Positions 1 to 8,380 of a DNA stretch of 64,000 nt are shown in pieces; the stretch's first letter is position 1, and each line of letters begins with the position of its first letter. The DNA lies in contig NZ_WPZY01000002.1 in NCBI RefSeq assembly GCF_013031405.1, forward strand, positions 186,001-250,000, written 5' to 3'. The DNA is from Ruegeria sp. HKCCD8929. Its GTDB lineage: Bacteria > Pseudomonadota > Alphaproteobacteria > Rhodobacterales > Rhodobacteraceae. The position numbers were made by a program, and so were the translations under genes. The notes beneath the pieces are model-generated. The model had not been told where the DNA came from, ran no database searches, and saw only the letters and a list, made by a program, of their open reading frames with translations.

Positions 1-737
1 TCGGTGTGCAGCCGACCCAGAACATGGGTGAGAGCTTGTATCGGGTTTATCACCGTGCCACCGAAAGAACCCGAGTGAAGGTCACAATCAGGGCCGGTGA
101 CAACAATTTCCTCACTCAGAGTTCCACGCAGGCGGGTGGTGATTGCGGGTGTTTTCGCGTCCCACATGTTTGTGTCGCATATCAGCGCATAATCAACGTC
201 AGCCAGCTCTCGATGTGCCGCCAGAAAGCCGCCGAGCGACGGGCTCAGGATTTCCTCTTCGCCCTCCACGATAACGGTAATTTTGAGTGGCAGGTCTCCC
301 GTCTCTTGCTTAATCACCCGCATAGCCTCAATGAAAGTCATCATCTGGCCTTTGTCGTCGCAGGCCCCGCGCCCGACAATGCAGTCTTGCCCATTCAGCG
401 AACCGATATAGGGATCGAAAGGCGGCCGCTCCCAAAGGTCCAGGGGATCAGGTGGTTGAACATCATAGTGACCGTAGAACAGCAGATGCGGGCCGGCACA
501 GCTTTCTGCAGGTCGGTAGTGTCCCAGAACGATCGGGTGCCCGGCTGTCGCATAGACCGATACATTGAAGCCAATGTTGCAAAGTATCTGTCGAACCCAC
601 TCTGAAGCCTCAAAGCATGCATTCTTACACGCAGGATCAGCAGAAACACTTTCGATGCGCATCAATTCGAAGAGACGGGCAATGCTTTGATCGAATTCCT
701 TGTCGGCGCGGGAAAGGATCGCTTCAATGGACGACAT
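1..737 (-). CDS. M20 family metallopeptidase (partial, C-terminus off window)
   Basis: Reading leftward from ATG 737, an open frame runs to the window edge, giving about 245 N-terminal residues. The translation shows YGHYDVQP, then RGACDDKG, then VEGEEE, the metal-binding and catalytic segments of M20 dipeptidases/carboxypeptidases of the PepV/carnosinase type. Such enzymes are usually cytoplasmic two-metal hydrolases of short peptides or N-acyl amino acids. It is the last visible gene of a leftward operon behind the ornithine cyclodeaminase and racemase-like genes (42-base gap), so a role in amino-acid or peptide-derivative breakdown is likely. The substrate cannot be told. The C-terminal part lies outside the window. 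Confidence 0.85.
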   Translation of the reverse strand, partial: MSSIEAILSRADKEFDQSIARLFELMRIESVSADPACKNACFEASEWVRQILCNIGFNVSVYATAGHPIVLGHYRPAESCAGPHLLFYGHYDVQPPDPLDLWERPPFDPYIGSLNGQDCIVGRGACDDKGQMMTFIEAMRVIKQETGDLPLKITVIVEGEEEILSPSLGGFLAAHRELADVDYALICDTNMWDAKTPAITTRLRGTLSEEIVVTGPDCDLHSGSFGGTVINPIQALTHVLGRLHT

Positions 738-779
738 GTGACCTCTCCCGCGGCAAGCCAATACAGGCTGGATCAGCCA

Positions 780-1775
780 TTAAGGAGACCATGCCGAAAT
801 GACCGTGCCCAGATTCTTCGTTTGGGATTTGCGGTGGATGTGGTGCGCACAGGCCAGATCCTGCACGATCAGGCCGAGGGATTTGTAGACAGTGATCTCA
901 TGATCGTCGTTGCGACCGGCGATGGTTTGATCGGCAACTTCACCGATCTCGCCAAGAATATGGCTCTCATCGATCACGCCGTCATCGCGCGCCAGCTGAA
1001 ATTCGCCAGCCTGTTTGATTGCGCCTTCACGCAGATCAACGAAGAAGCGCGAACGTGCAACGGCCCAGGTATCGAGTTCGCGCGCACCTGGAAAACTGGT
1101 GCCCACCGCATTGACATGCTGGCCAGGTTCCAGCCAGTCGCCCAGCAGTATGGGTATGGGCGAGGCCGTTGTGGTGCAGATGATATCCGCCCCGCTTGCG
1201 GCGGTTTGTGCTGTTTCGCACGCCTCGGCAGCAATACCTGACTGTCGGAGATCGTCTGCAAAGGCTTCGGCTTTCTGAAGCGACCGGCCCCAGATTTTGA
1301 CTTTCTCAATTGTCCGGACACAACACATCGCTTCGGCATGTTTGCGGGCCTGTGTGCCATACCCGAAAATGGCCAGTACCTTTGCGTCGGCACGTGCAAG
1401 ATGCCGGGTTGCCACAGCACTGGCGGCCGCCGTGCGGATCGCGGTGATCTGGCCGGCATCGGCCACAAGGAACGGACGCCCATGCTCGCCCTCGAACAGA
1501 ACAACCACCCCATTGTGGCTTTCCAGGCCGTGGGCGAAGTTCTTGTCGAACACGCCGATCAGTTTCGCGCCGAAGATATTGTCGTCGAGCATAGCGCCCG
1601 GCATGAACGCAAGCAGGCCATCGTTCGGTGCCAGTTCCATTTTTGAGCGTAGTGGCATGATCGCGCGTTTCTGCGACGCGGAGATCATCGCTTTCTCGAC
1701 CACGTCAATGCATTCTCCCATCGGAAGCAGGTCGCGAACGCAGGTTGAGTTCAATATCTTGAGATCCATAGTCAT
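780..1775 (-). CDS. Ornithine cyclodeaminase / mu-crystallin family protein
   Basis: This 331-residue protein is full length for the family. It has the Rossmann segment LAIFGYGTQARKHAEAM, followed by NAVGTSFPGARELD, the NAD-binding core of ornithine cyclodeaminases, alanine dehydrogenases and ketimine reductases. Members act on amino or imino acids with NAD(P)H. The start overlaps the stop of the upstream racemase-like gene by four bases (ATGA), so the two are translationally coupled. A start two codons later (MDLKIL) is equally possible. Together with the racemase-like protein and the M20 peptidase it suggests catabolism of an unusual amino acid. The exact substrate is not readable from sequence. 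Confidence 0.85.
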   Translation of the reverse strand: MTMDLKILNSTCVRDLLPMGECIDVVEKAMISASQKRAIMPLRSKMELAPNDGLLAFMPGAMLDDNIFGAKLIGVFDKNFAHGLESHNGVVVLFEGEHGRPFLVADAGQITAIRTAAASAVATRHLARADAKVLAIFGYGTQARKHAEAMCCVRTIEKVKIWGRSLQKAEAFADDLRQSGIAAEACETAQTAASGADIICTTTASPIPILLGDWLEPGQHVNAVGTSFPGARELDTWAVARSRFFVDLREGAIKQAGEFQLARDDGVIDESHILGEIGEVADQTIAGRNDDHEITVYKSLGLIVQDLACAHHIHRKSQTKNLGTVISAWSP

Positions 1776-2461
1776 GTCCGTTGATTTCGTGTTTCCAGGG
1801 AACGGTTCGCGATTGCCTTGATGTGAACCTCAGCACAGTCGATCGTCGTGAAACCGGGGGCTTGGCCTTCGAACGCCAGGAAAAGATCGGTGCCTGCCAG
1901 CAGGACAGCTTCCGCGCCATCGTGGTCGCAAAGCCGTTTGCCAACATCAAAAAGATAACGGCGTTGGGATTCGCTTGCGGTTCCGCTTCGGGCCATCGCC
2001 GCGTAGGTCTCCTGAACCTGTTTGATGTCGGTTTCGTCAGGCACCACGACTTCGGTGCTTCGCAGTCCGCCAAACAGTTTCGACTCCATGATAGGTCCTG
2101 TTCCCAATACGCCGACACGCCCGATCCGCTCCTGTTCAAGGTGCCGGTCAATCGCATTCAGCGCATTGATAATCGGTATGGGCGAATGTTCGAGGACATG
2201 TGGAAGACAAAAATGTCCGGCCAGTGCAGAAATAGCGACTTCTTCAGCGCCACCCGCCCGCAACTGCATAATATGTTCGAGAAAGATTTCTGCTTGAGTC
2301 TGGGCATTACCAGCCAGTAGGTTGGTCATGAGGACCGATACGTCCGCATGAACGATTGTCAGTGCGAGGGGTTTGCCGGCTAGCTTATGGGCCTGGACGA
2401 GACCCCGATAATAAAGCTCGGTCGCCGCCGGACCGATCCCTCCAATTATTCCGACGTGCAT
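1772..2461 (-). CDS. Aspartate/glutamate racemase-family protein lacking both usual cysteines
   Basis: The protein is 229 residues from ATG 2461, chosen because a G-rich Shine-Dalgarno sequence lies just upstream and the family N-terminus MHVGIIGGIGPAATELYY begins there. The fold family normally uses two cysteines, one in a CNT-like motif and one in a GCTE-like motif. Here the corresponding segments read ISALAGHF and LLAGTDLF, so both cysteines appear to be replaced. It may be a non-racemising relative (lyase or binding protein) or use a different mechanism. It is the first gene of a leftward operon with an ornithine cyclodeaminase and an M20 peptidase, and it is divergent from the Lrp-type regulator. 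Confidence 0.75.
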   Translation of the reverse strand: MHVGIIGGIGPAATELYYRGLVQAHKLAGKPLALTIVHADVSVLMTNLLAGNAQTQAEIFLEHIMQLRAGGAEEVAISALAGHFCLPHVLEHSPIPIINALNAIDRHLEQERIGRVGVLGTGPIMESKLFGGLRSTEVVVPDETDIKQVQETYAAMARSGTASESQRRYLFDVGKRLCDHDGAEAVLLAGTDLFLAFEGQAPGFTTIDCAEVHIKAIANRSLETRNQRT

Positions 2462-2680
2462 CAATCCCCCCGAGATCTGTTGTAGAGCATCCAATGCGCC
2501 ACAGAGCGCCGGTGGCGCGCGTGACCGCATCTCGAACGTTCGCAAATGCAGGTTTGCGCACAAGACATGATAGGGTTGTTGTTTCAGAATTTCCTTTTAT
2601 TGTTTCTTGAATCTCACGATGATCCAGAATAATGTTCTGTCACTTGGGTTATTTGAAGCGATTTCTTTTTAGGCTCAGTC

Positions 2681-3151
2681 ATGCCCTATCAACTCGATCA
2701 GACGGACCGCCGCATACTGTCAGTGCTGCTTGAAAATGCCCGGATCTCGAACAGTGAGCTTGCCGAACGAGTCAACCTGTCTCCGAGCCCTTGCTGGCAA
2801 AGGGTGCGCAAGCTGGAAGAGCGAGGGTATATCAAGAAATACACCGCAGTGCTTGACCAGGCTTTGTTAGGCATGCCGGACACGGCCCTTGTTGAAATCC
2901 GGCTTCAACAACATGACAGCACGTCTTTCGAAGAATTCGGCGCAAAGCTCTCAAAGCTTCCGGAAGTCCTGGAGATTTTTGCAAAAACCGGCGAGTTTGA
3001 ATTCTTCCTGAAGGTGGCGGTGAACGGGACTGCGGGGCTTGACGAGTTCATTCAAAGGAAACTCCACCCCCTCCCGGAAATTCGCGAAACACGGTCCAAT
3101 TTCGTCCTTCGAAATTTGAAGGAAACGCGTGCCTATCTGCCTGAAATGTAG
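2681..3151 (+). CDS. Lrp/AsnC family transcriptional regulator
   Basis: The product is 156 residues, the usual Lrp/AsnC length. The N-terminal winged helix starts LDQTDRRILSVLLENARISN and includes the recognition segment LAERVNLSPSPCWQRVRKLEERGYI. The C-terminal RAM/AsnC ligand domain follows (EFFLKVAVNGTAGLDEFIQ). Such proteins sense amino acids and control adjacent catabolic genes. It is divergent from the racemase-like/ornithine cyclodeaminase/M20 operon across about 220 bases, so it probably regulates that operon and itself. Which amino acid it senses is unknown. Confidence 0.9.
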   Translation: MPYQLDQTDRRILSVLLENARISNSELAERVNLSPSPCWQRVRKLEERGYIKKYTAVLDQALLGMPDTALVEIRLQQHDSTSFEEFGAKLSKLPEVLEIFAKTGEFEFFLKVAVNGTAGLDEFIQRKLHPLPEIRETRSNFVLRNLKETRAYLPEM

Positions 3152-3377
3152 TCGCGGCAACAGTCCGCGGTGATTTTGTTAAGTGTTGTCGCCCCGACTG
3201 CTTGAGGCCAGAAAGCCCTGACGATGTTCACCACGAAATTTCTCGACTCCATGGTCGTGGAGTCGTGCTGCTGTGCTAACTGCGATTGTGCTAACGAACG
3301 CCCGCTGCGCGTTGCGTAGCCGTCGATAGTAGCAGCAGACAGTGGGTTTTTCTTGACAGAGAAATCTCTTGTCCTTT
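3152..3377. other. Intergenic region before the sugar-acid operon
   Basis: No gene was recognised here. A perfect 8-bp hairpin with a 6-base loop lies at 3244-3265 (CGACTCCA/TGGAGTCG), without a T-run. The nonamer TGTGCTAAC occurs twice near 3271-3297. The stretch just before 3378 is T-rich and probably holds the operon promoter, but I could not fix the hexamers. Confidence 0.4.
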
Positions 3378-3398
3378 TTGGTGATTTTTTGTCACCAA
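3378..3398. promoter_or_regulatory. Operator copy 1 (TTGGTGA-N7-TCACCAA)
   Basis: This is a perfect inverted repeat with 7-base arms and a 7-base spacer. It contains the LysR-type signature T-N11-A. The same arms and spacer recur at 3433-3453 (one mismatch) and overlap the start of the LysR gene at 17954-17974. The centre is 55 bp from copy 2, close to five helical turns. Confidence 0.6.
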
Positions 3399-3432
3399 TA
3401 ATGGTCAGATGTTATCGATTTTCCGCATTATT

Positions 3433-3453
3433 TTGGTGGGATATGGTCACCAA
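3433..3453. promoter_or_regulatory. Operator copy 2 abutting the kinase start codon
   Basis: The arms are TTGGTGG and TCACCAA with a 7-base spacer, one mismatch from copy 1. It ends one base before ATG 3454 and would cover the ribosome-binding region, fitting repression by a protein that also binds copy 1. Confidence 0.55.
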
Positions 3454-4530
3454 ATGACGCACCACGATCAAGATACTCCCGCTGTTGGTATTATCGCTGA
3501 CGACCTGACGAGCGCCGCTGACGGTGCAGCACCTTTCATGGCAAAGGGAAGGCAAATCGTTGTTCGGTGCGCTGGTTTCAGGCCGGGCACGAGGTGTGAA
3601 GCGGATGTTGTATCAATTGACTGTGACAGCCGGTCTCAAAATGAAGAAGAGGCAGCCAAAGCAGTCGCGCAGGCGACGGAAACCGTCTCAGCCGCGCCCC
3701 TGCTTTACAAAACCATAGATTCCACTCTCCGTGGTCATGTAAAGGCAGAACTCCGGGCCGCGTTCCACGCCTCAGGCCGCAAACATGTCGTTATCGCGCC
3801 TGCTTTTGCGAGTGCCGGCCGAATTACCTGCGGCGGCATTCAGCTTGTCGATGGCGTTCCGGTGTCAGAAACGAATTACGCGCAAGATCCCGTGCACCCG
3901 GCCAGAACGTCTAGGATCCTGGATTTGGTTCCGTCAGAAATCGAGTGTGCGGTCATTCTCGATGCTGAAACACAGGAAGAGCTCAACGCGCGAGTAGCTG
4001 CGATTCCCGACCCTGAAGAGACGCTCTGGATCGGATCGCCCGGCTTGGCGATTGCGCTTGCAGAAATGCAGACAAGCGTGAACGGCTACGTAAAGCAACT
4101 ACCAACTGTATCGAAGACGCTCGTTGCGGTCGGTAGCGCGAATGAAATCAGCCGTCAACAATTGGAACGGTTGCGCGATGCTAACAGTGTCACGCGGCTG
4201 TGCACGCCATCGGAACGGGCCGCGTCTCCCGAAACCGTGCTGGCGGATCTGGTGACAGAGGCGGCCCATTTGATCGTGACGGGCGCCTATGACGCGCTCA
4301 TCGCGACGGGCGGCGAAACCATGGCGGCGTTGCTGGACAAACTGAATGTGGATGAATTCGCGCTGATGGGCGAATTCGAGCCCGGGTTTCCGTTCGGGCT
4401 GGGCGAGTTGCGCACTGGCAAACCTCTGGTTCTCGGTCTGAAAGCTGGCGGATTTGGTTCCGCAAATACTTTGTTGTCGGCAGTCGATCTGTTGAACTCA
4501 CCCCGAATTCTGGCTTCAAAGGCTTCCTGA
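3454..4530 (+). CDS. Four-carbon acid sugar kinase family protein (DUF1537)
   Basis: The product is about 358 residues from ATG 3454. An upstream ATG at 3409 is possible, but the conserved N-terminus (VGIIADDLTSAADGAAPF) begins just after 3454. IADDLTSAADGA is the N-terminal signature of the OtnK/DtnK/LtnK kinases, which phosphorylate C4 of threonate or erythronate. The C-terminal part (IATGGETMAALL, LGLKAGGFGS) is the nucleotide-binding domain. The stop overlaps the start of the PdxA2-type gene by one base, the usual pairing for D-threonate or related acid breakdown to dihydroxyacetone phosphate. The tandem operators in front suggest LysR control. Which of the C4 acids is used cannot be decided. 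Confidence 0.85.
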   Translation: MTHHDQDTPAVGIIADDLTSAADGAAPFMAKGRQIVVRCAGFRPGTRCEADVVSIDCDSRSQNEEEAAKAVAQATETVSAAPLLYKTIDSTLRGHVKAELRAAFHASGRKHVVIAPAFASAGRITCGGIQLVDGVPVSETNYAQDPVHPARTSRILDLVPSEIECAVILDAETQEELNARVAAIPDPEETLWIGSPGLAIALAEMQTSVNGYVKQLPTVSKTLVAVGSANEISRQQLERLRDANSVTRLCTPSERAASPETVLADLVTEAAHLIVTGAYDALIATGGETMAALLDKLNVDEFALMGEFEPGFPFGLGELRTGKPLVLGLKAGGFGSANTLLSAVDLLNSPRILASKAS

Positions 4531-5534
4531 TGACACATGTTGCAAAACCATTGGCGATTACGATGGGCGATCCCTCTGGGATTGGCCCGGAGATTGTGGC
4601 GGCAAGTCTCGAAAAACAGCTTCGACCCATGAAATGCATTGTCTTCGGCAATTCGGAGGTGATGAGGCGCGCGGTAGGGATCGTCGGCGTCGACATGTCG
4701 ATCAGGGCGCTTCGAAAGATCGATGAGGCGCAGTTCAAGCCGGGTACGATCGAAGTTCTCGAATGCAGCGCGATGTCCGAGTTGCCGGCATTTGGCGAGA
4801 TCAGCGCGGAATGCGGGAAAGCCGCCTATGATGCAATTGTGCGAGGAATCGGTCACGCGATCAAAGGTCATGTCAGCGGGATCGTGACAGCGCCCATCCA
4901 TAAGGCAGCCCTATCCTTGGCAGGGATCAGATATCCCGGCCACACGGAAATCCTCGCTAAACTTGGCGGGGCAGAGCGTGTCGCGATGATGCTTGGCAAT
5001 GACGATATCCGCACGGTTCTCGTCACCATTCACTGTTCGTTGTTGGATGCGATTAAAGGCGCGACATTTGACGCTCAGATGTCGGCCATTCGCCTGGCAC
5101 ATCAAGGCGCGGTTGCTCTTGGCTTTGCCAACCCCCGTGTCGCAGTTGCTGGATTAAATCCCCATGCGGGCGAAGGCGGGCTCTTCGGTCGCGAAGAAAT
5201 AGAGATCATTGCCCCGGCAATCGCAGCAGCGCGGAACGAGGGCATCGATGCATCAGGTCCGTGGCCCGGGGACACGGTGTTCATGCAGGCGCGCCAGGGA
5301 CAATTCGATATCGTGGTGGCTCAGTATCACGATCAGGGTCTTATACCGGTCAAATACCTGGGGCTAGAAAAGGGCGTGAACATCACGCTGGGTCTGCCGT
5401 TCGTACGAACTAGCCCCGACCACGGCACAGCATTCGACATTGCCGGAAAAGGCATCGCAGACTCGGCGAGCCTTGAGACGGCCATCACCTACGCGAACCA
5501 GCTGGTCGCGTCCAAACTCGAGGAGGCCGCGTAA
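4530..5534 (+). CDS. pdxA2: PdxA2-type 4-phospho-threonate dehydrogenase (4-hydroxythreonine-4-phosphate dehydrogenase family)
   Basis: The product is 334 residues and starts AITMGDPSGIGPEI, the PdxA family hallmark. The three metal-binding histidines known in PdxA are in place at H168 (VTIHCS), H212 (NPHAGEGG) and H267 (YHDQG). PdxA itself makes a vitamin B6 precursor. The PdxA2 paralogues paired with DUF1537 kinases oxidise and decarboxylate 4-phospho-D-threonate (or erythronate) to dihydroxyacetone phosphate. The direct coupling to a DUF1537 kinase favours this catabolic role over B6 synthesis. Its stop codon also overlaps the start of the next gene by one base. Confidence 0.85.
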   Translation: MTHVAKPLAITMGDPSGIGPEIVAASLEKQLRPMKCIVFGNSEVMRRAVGIVGVDMSIRALRKIDEAQFKPGTIEVLECSAMSELPAFGEISAECGKAAYDAIVRGIGHAIKGHVSGIVTAPIHKAALSLAGIRYPGHTEILAKLGGAERVAMMLGNDDIRTVLVTIHCSLLDAIKGATFDAQMSAIRLAHQGAVALGFANPRVAVAGLNPHAGEGGLFGREEIEIIAPAIAAARNEGIDASGPWPGDTVFMQARQGQFDIVVAQYHDQGLIPVKYLGLEKGVNITLGLPFVRTSPDHGTAFDIAGKGIADSASLETAITYANQLVASKLEEAA

Positions 5535-6589
5535 TGGGACTTCGATTCATCTTCATGCTCACCCGGAATGACAGAACCGTGGCGGATGCGGAACAGCATC
5601 TGGAAACCGCGCTGGCCGAAGGGGTTCATCACATCGGGTTCAAGGATGTCGGGTTGCCTCTGAACCATCTGAAAAAGCTCAACCATTCAATAAAAACGGG
5701 CGGGGCCACCAGTTATCTTGAAGTGGTTTCTTTGGACCGGGACAGCGAAATCAGGTCGGCAAAAGCCGCCATTGAGATCGGCGTCGATATCCTTATGGGC
5801 GGCACACATGTCGAAGCGGTTCTGCCGTTGCTCGAAGGGACAGGCATTCGGTACTACCCGTTCCCAGGCAAAGTTGCCGGCCATCCGAGCGTTTTGGAAG
5901 GTTCTACCGAAGAGATCGTTGCCAGTGCCAGACAACTCGCTTCTCATGAGGGGGTGCATGGGCTTGATCTGCTGGCTTATCGTTCGAGCGGCGATATCGA
6001 AGCCCTTATGTCGGCGGTCTGCCAAGCCATTGACAAACCGGTCATCATGGCCGGCTCCATTTGCGACAAAAACCGGATTGCGACGGTTCGCACCGCTGGC
6101 GCGGCTGGCTTTACAATCGGAACCGCCGCTCTTGACGGGGCATATCCGGAGACGGAGACGGACCTTCGCTCTCAGTTGAGAGCCATCATGCGGGACTTGG
6201 CCGAAGTCAACAATCACGTCTCAGATGTTCCGGCAAAAAACCTCGTCGCGTCTTTCGCCAAGTTCGAGGAAACCTGGAGCCCGCGCATCGCGGGCCGGAT
6301 CAACGACATGCTGCTCAAGCTGGTGAAACTCAAGGGTGAGTTTGTCTGGCATTATCACACTGTCGAGGATGAACTTTTCTTCGTCCATCGCGGCAAGATG
6401 CTGATGAAGTTCCGTGATCGCGACGAGGTGGTGAACGAGGGTGAATTCATTATCGTTCCGCACGGCGTGGAACACTGTCCCGTCGCTCTGAGCGATATCT
6501 GCGAGGTGATGCTTTTGGAACCTGGCACAACACTGAACACCGGCAACGCGACTGACGAGCGCACCGTGAACGAGTTGGTTCAGATCTGA
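5534..6589 (+). CDS. TIM-barrel-like protein fused to a C-terminal cupin
   Basis: This 351-residue protein has two parts. Residues 1-225 look like a small TIM barrel (repeated beta-strand/Gly segments such as GVDILMGGTHVEAVLPLL, KPVIMAGSICDKN, GAAGFTIGTAAL). Residues about 240-335 form a cupin with complete metal motifs: H273-x-H275 and E280 ahead of G287, then PHGVEHCP with H314. I do not recognise the barrel as a named enzyme. It may be an isomerase or aldolase for a phosphorylated acid. It is coupled to the PdxA2 gene, so it probably acts in the same C4 sugar-acid pathway. The fusion may join two consecutive steps or add a sensing domain. Confidence 0.65.
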   Translation: MGLRFIFMLTRNDRTVADAEQHLETALAEGVHHIGFKDVGLPLNHLKKLNHSIKTGGATSYLEVVSLDRDSEIRSAKAAIEIGVDILMGGTHVEAVLPLLEGTGIRYYPFPGKVAGHPSVLEGSTEEIVASARQLASHEGVHGLDLLAYRSSGDIEALMSAVCQAIDKPVIMAGSICDKNRIATVRTAGAAGFTIGTAALDGAYPETETDLRSQLRAIMRDLAEVNNHVSDVPAKNLVASFAKFEETWSPRIAGRINDMLLKLVKLKGEFVWHYHTVEDELFFVHRGKMLMKFRDRDEVVNEGEFIIVPHGVEHCPVALSDICEVMLLEPGTTLNTGNATDERTVNELVQI

Positions 6590-6612
6590 CTAGAGGACAG
6601 GAAAAGTGCACC

Positions 6613-7428
6613 ATGTGTCACGCTTGCATCATTGACGGTATAAAAAGCAGCGTGGGACATTGCGCGGTTGCCGCATCCGGATCCATGCACACGGATGCGG
6701 GCTTCATAGACGCCTCATCGCAGGGCAGGCTTCGCGAAGGTGTCTCCATTTCCCGTGTTGTCGATCTCACTCATACGCTTACGCCAGATTTTCCTTCCTT
6801 CTTCGGCAAGGCATTCGAGGAGGAGAACAAGTTCGCCTTCGAAAAAGACGGCTTGAATCTGAAGGTGATCAAATATGCCGAGCATGTCGGCACGCATTTC
6901 GATGCCCCCATCCATTTCAGCGCGGATGGACTGAGTATCGACGAAATCCCGGTGGAGCGGCTCGTATGCCCGCTTGTGGTGATCGATGTGCGGATCGGCG
7001 CTCACAAGGATCGCGACTACCGTCTGTCTCTTGCCGACATTTCCGCCTTCGAGCGCGAGCATGGCGAAATCCCGGAAAATGCTTGTGTTGCCATGTGGTC
7101 GGGCTGGGAGGCTCATCTTGGCACGGAGCGATATCGCGGAGAGGATAGCAACGGCGTTCTTCACTTTCCGGGGTTTCACGAAGAGGTCGCCGATTTCCTG
7201 ATCCGGGAACGTCAGGTCAACGGGATCGCCGTTGACACCATGTCGCTTGACCGTGGTTGCTCGACCGACAGCAAGGTGCACTACAGATGGCTGCCGTCAG
7301 GCCGCTACGGCATCGAAAACCTCGCCAATCTTGTGGCATTGCCACCAGTCGGAGCGACTCTCATTGCAGGCGCTCCCAAAATCGAGGGCGCGACCGGCGG
7401 CCCTGGCCGCGTAATGGCCCTAGTCTGA
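6613..7428 (+). CDS. Cyclase family protein (kynurenine formamidase-like hydrolase)
   Basis: The product is 271 residues. It has the metal site HVGTHFDAPIHF (H91, H95, D97, H101), typical of the cyclase/formamidase superfamily, and the later GIAVDTMSLDRGCS segment. Members are metal-dependent hydrolases of amides or lactones. The first 40 residues (MCHACII...) are an extension with paired cysteines, seen in some family members. The gene follows the barrel-cupin fusion after 23 bases, so it is in the sugar-acid operon, where it might open a lactone. That role is inferred from context only. Confidence 0.8.
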   Translation: MCHACIIDGIKSSVGHCAVAASGSMHTDAGFIDASSQGRLREGVSISRVVDLTHTLTPDFPSFFGKAFEEENKFAFEKDGLNLKVIKYAEHVGTHFDAPIHFSADGLSIDEIPVERLVCPLVVIDVRIGAHKDRDYRLSLADISAFEREHGEIPENACVAMWSGWEAHLGTERYRGEDSNGVLHFPGFHEEVADFLIRERQVNGIAVDTMSLDRGCSTDSKVHYRWLPSGRYGIENLANLVALPPVGATLIAGAPKIEGATGGPGRVMALV

Positions 7429-7457
7429 ACCAATAGAACTATAAAAGGGAAACCCCA

Positions 7458-8351
7458 ATGTCAGATGCAATCAAACCCTTGGTCGGCTTTATCGGGCTTG
7501 GCCTGATGGGTTGCGGCATGGCCAGGAATATTCTGGCTGCGGGCTACTCTCTGCTGGTTGCCGCAAACAACAGCCGATCGGTGCTGGATGAATTGATCGA
7601 AAAAGGCGCGAAAGAAGCACGATCTCCAAAAGAACTCGCGGCGAATGCGGACGTTGTCTTTCTTTGCCTGCCCTCAAGCAAACAGGTGGAGACAGTGGTC
7701 AAGGGCGATAGTGGCCTGCTGGCAGGAGCAAAACCCGGCACGATTATCGTGGACTGCTCAACCGCCGATCCAACATCGACGCAGGATCTCTATGACCTGA
7801 GTAAGGCACAAGGTGTCGAGTTTGCGGATGCCCCGCTCGGGGGAACACCGACGCAAGCGGATGAAGGGACACTTACCGCTCTCGTTGGCGCGGATCAGGG
7901 AACATTTGACAGGATTGAGCCCGTTTGTGCGGCCTGGGCTTCAAGCGTGATCCATCTCGGTCCGGTCACGACCGGACACAAAATGAAGCTGCTCAACAAT
8001 TTCCTGTCGCTGACCTATGGCGCGCTCTACGCCGAAGCGCTGGCAATCGCAAAGAAAACCGGCCTCAACGCACAAACTTTCGATTCGGTTATTCGCGGCA
8101 GCAGGATGGATTGCGGATTCTATCAGACCTACATGCAATATGTCCTCAACGGAGAAGAAGCACACAAATTTTCGCTAGCCAATGCGCACAAGGATCTCAC
8201 CTATCTGAACGCCATGGCGGATGCAGCAGGGGTCGCTACGCATATCGGATGTGCCGTCAAGAATATCTACACCCATGCCCTCAACCAGGGAAAAGGTGAA
8301 GCCTTCTGCCCGAGACTGTCAGAGATCGTTGCAGAGGCAAACGATGCGTAA
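7458..8351 (+). CDS. NAD(P)-dependent beta-hydroxyacid dehydrogenase (3-hydroxyisobutyrate / L-threonate dehydrogenase family)
   Basis: The product is 297 residues, standard length. The Rossmann motif GLGLMGCGMARN is near the N-terminus. The family catalytic motif G-x3-K-x2-N-N is intact (G173, K177, N180, N181 in GHKMKLLNN), as is the substrate-binding segment DAPLGGTP. The family includes 3-hydroxyisobutyrate, tartronate semialdehyde and L-threonate (LtnD) dehydrogenases. Next to a DUF1537 kinase and PdxA2, oxidation of L-threonate or D-erythronate at C2 is the best guess. An AAAAGGGAAA ribosome-binding site precedes the ATG. It is the last gene of the rightward operon. Confidence 0.85.
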   Translation: MSDAIKPLVGFIGLGLMGCGMARNILAAGYSLLVAANNSRSVLDELIEKGAKEARSPKELAANADVVFLCLPSSKQVETVVKGDSGLLAGAKPGTIIVDCSTADPTSTQDLYDLSKAQGVEFADAPLGGTPTQADEGTLTALVGADQGTFDRIEPVCAAWASSVIHLGPVTTGHKMKLLNNFLSLTYGALYAEALAIAKKTGLNAQTFDSVIRGSRMDCGFYQTYMQYVLNGEEAHKFSLANAHKDLTYLNAMADAAGVATHIGCAVKNIYTHALNQGKGEAFCPRLSEIVAEANDA

Positions 8352-8380
8352 TGAGGGAACCAGGTGACATGTCCTCCAGT

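Noticed and set aside
6..605. Long plus-strand frame at the left edge
   Set aside because: The minus strand here encodes an M20 peptidase with clear motifs; the plus frame is its antisense shadow.
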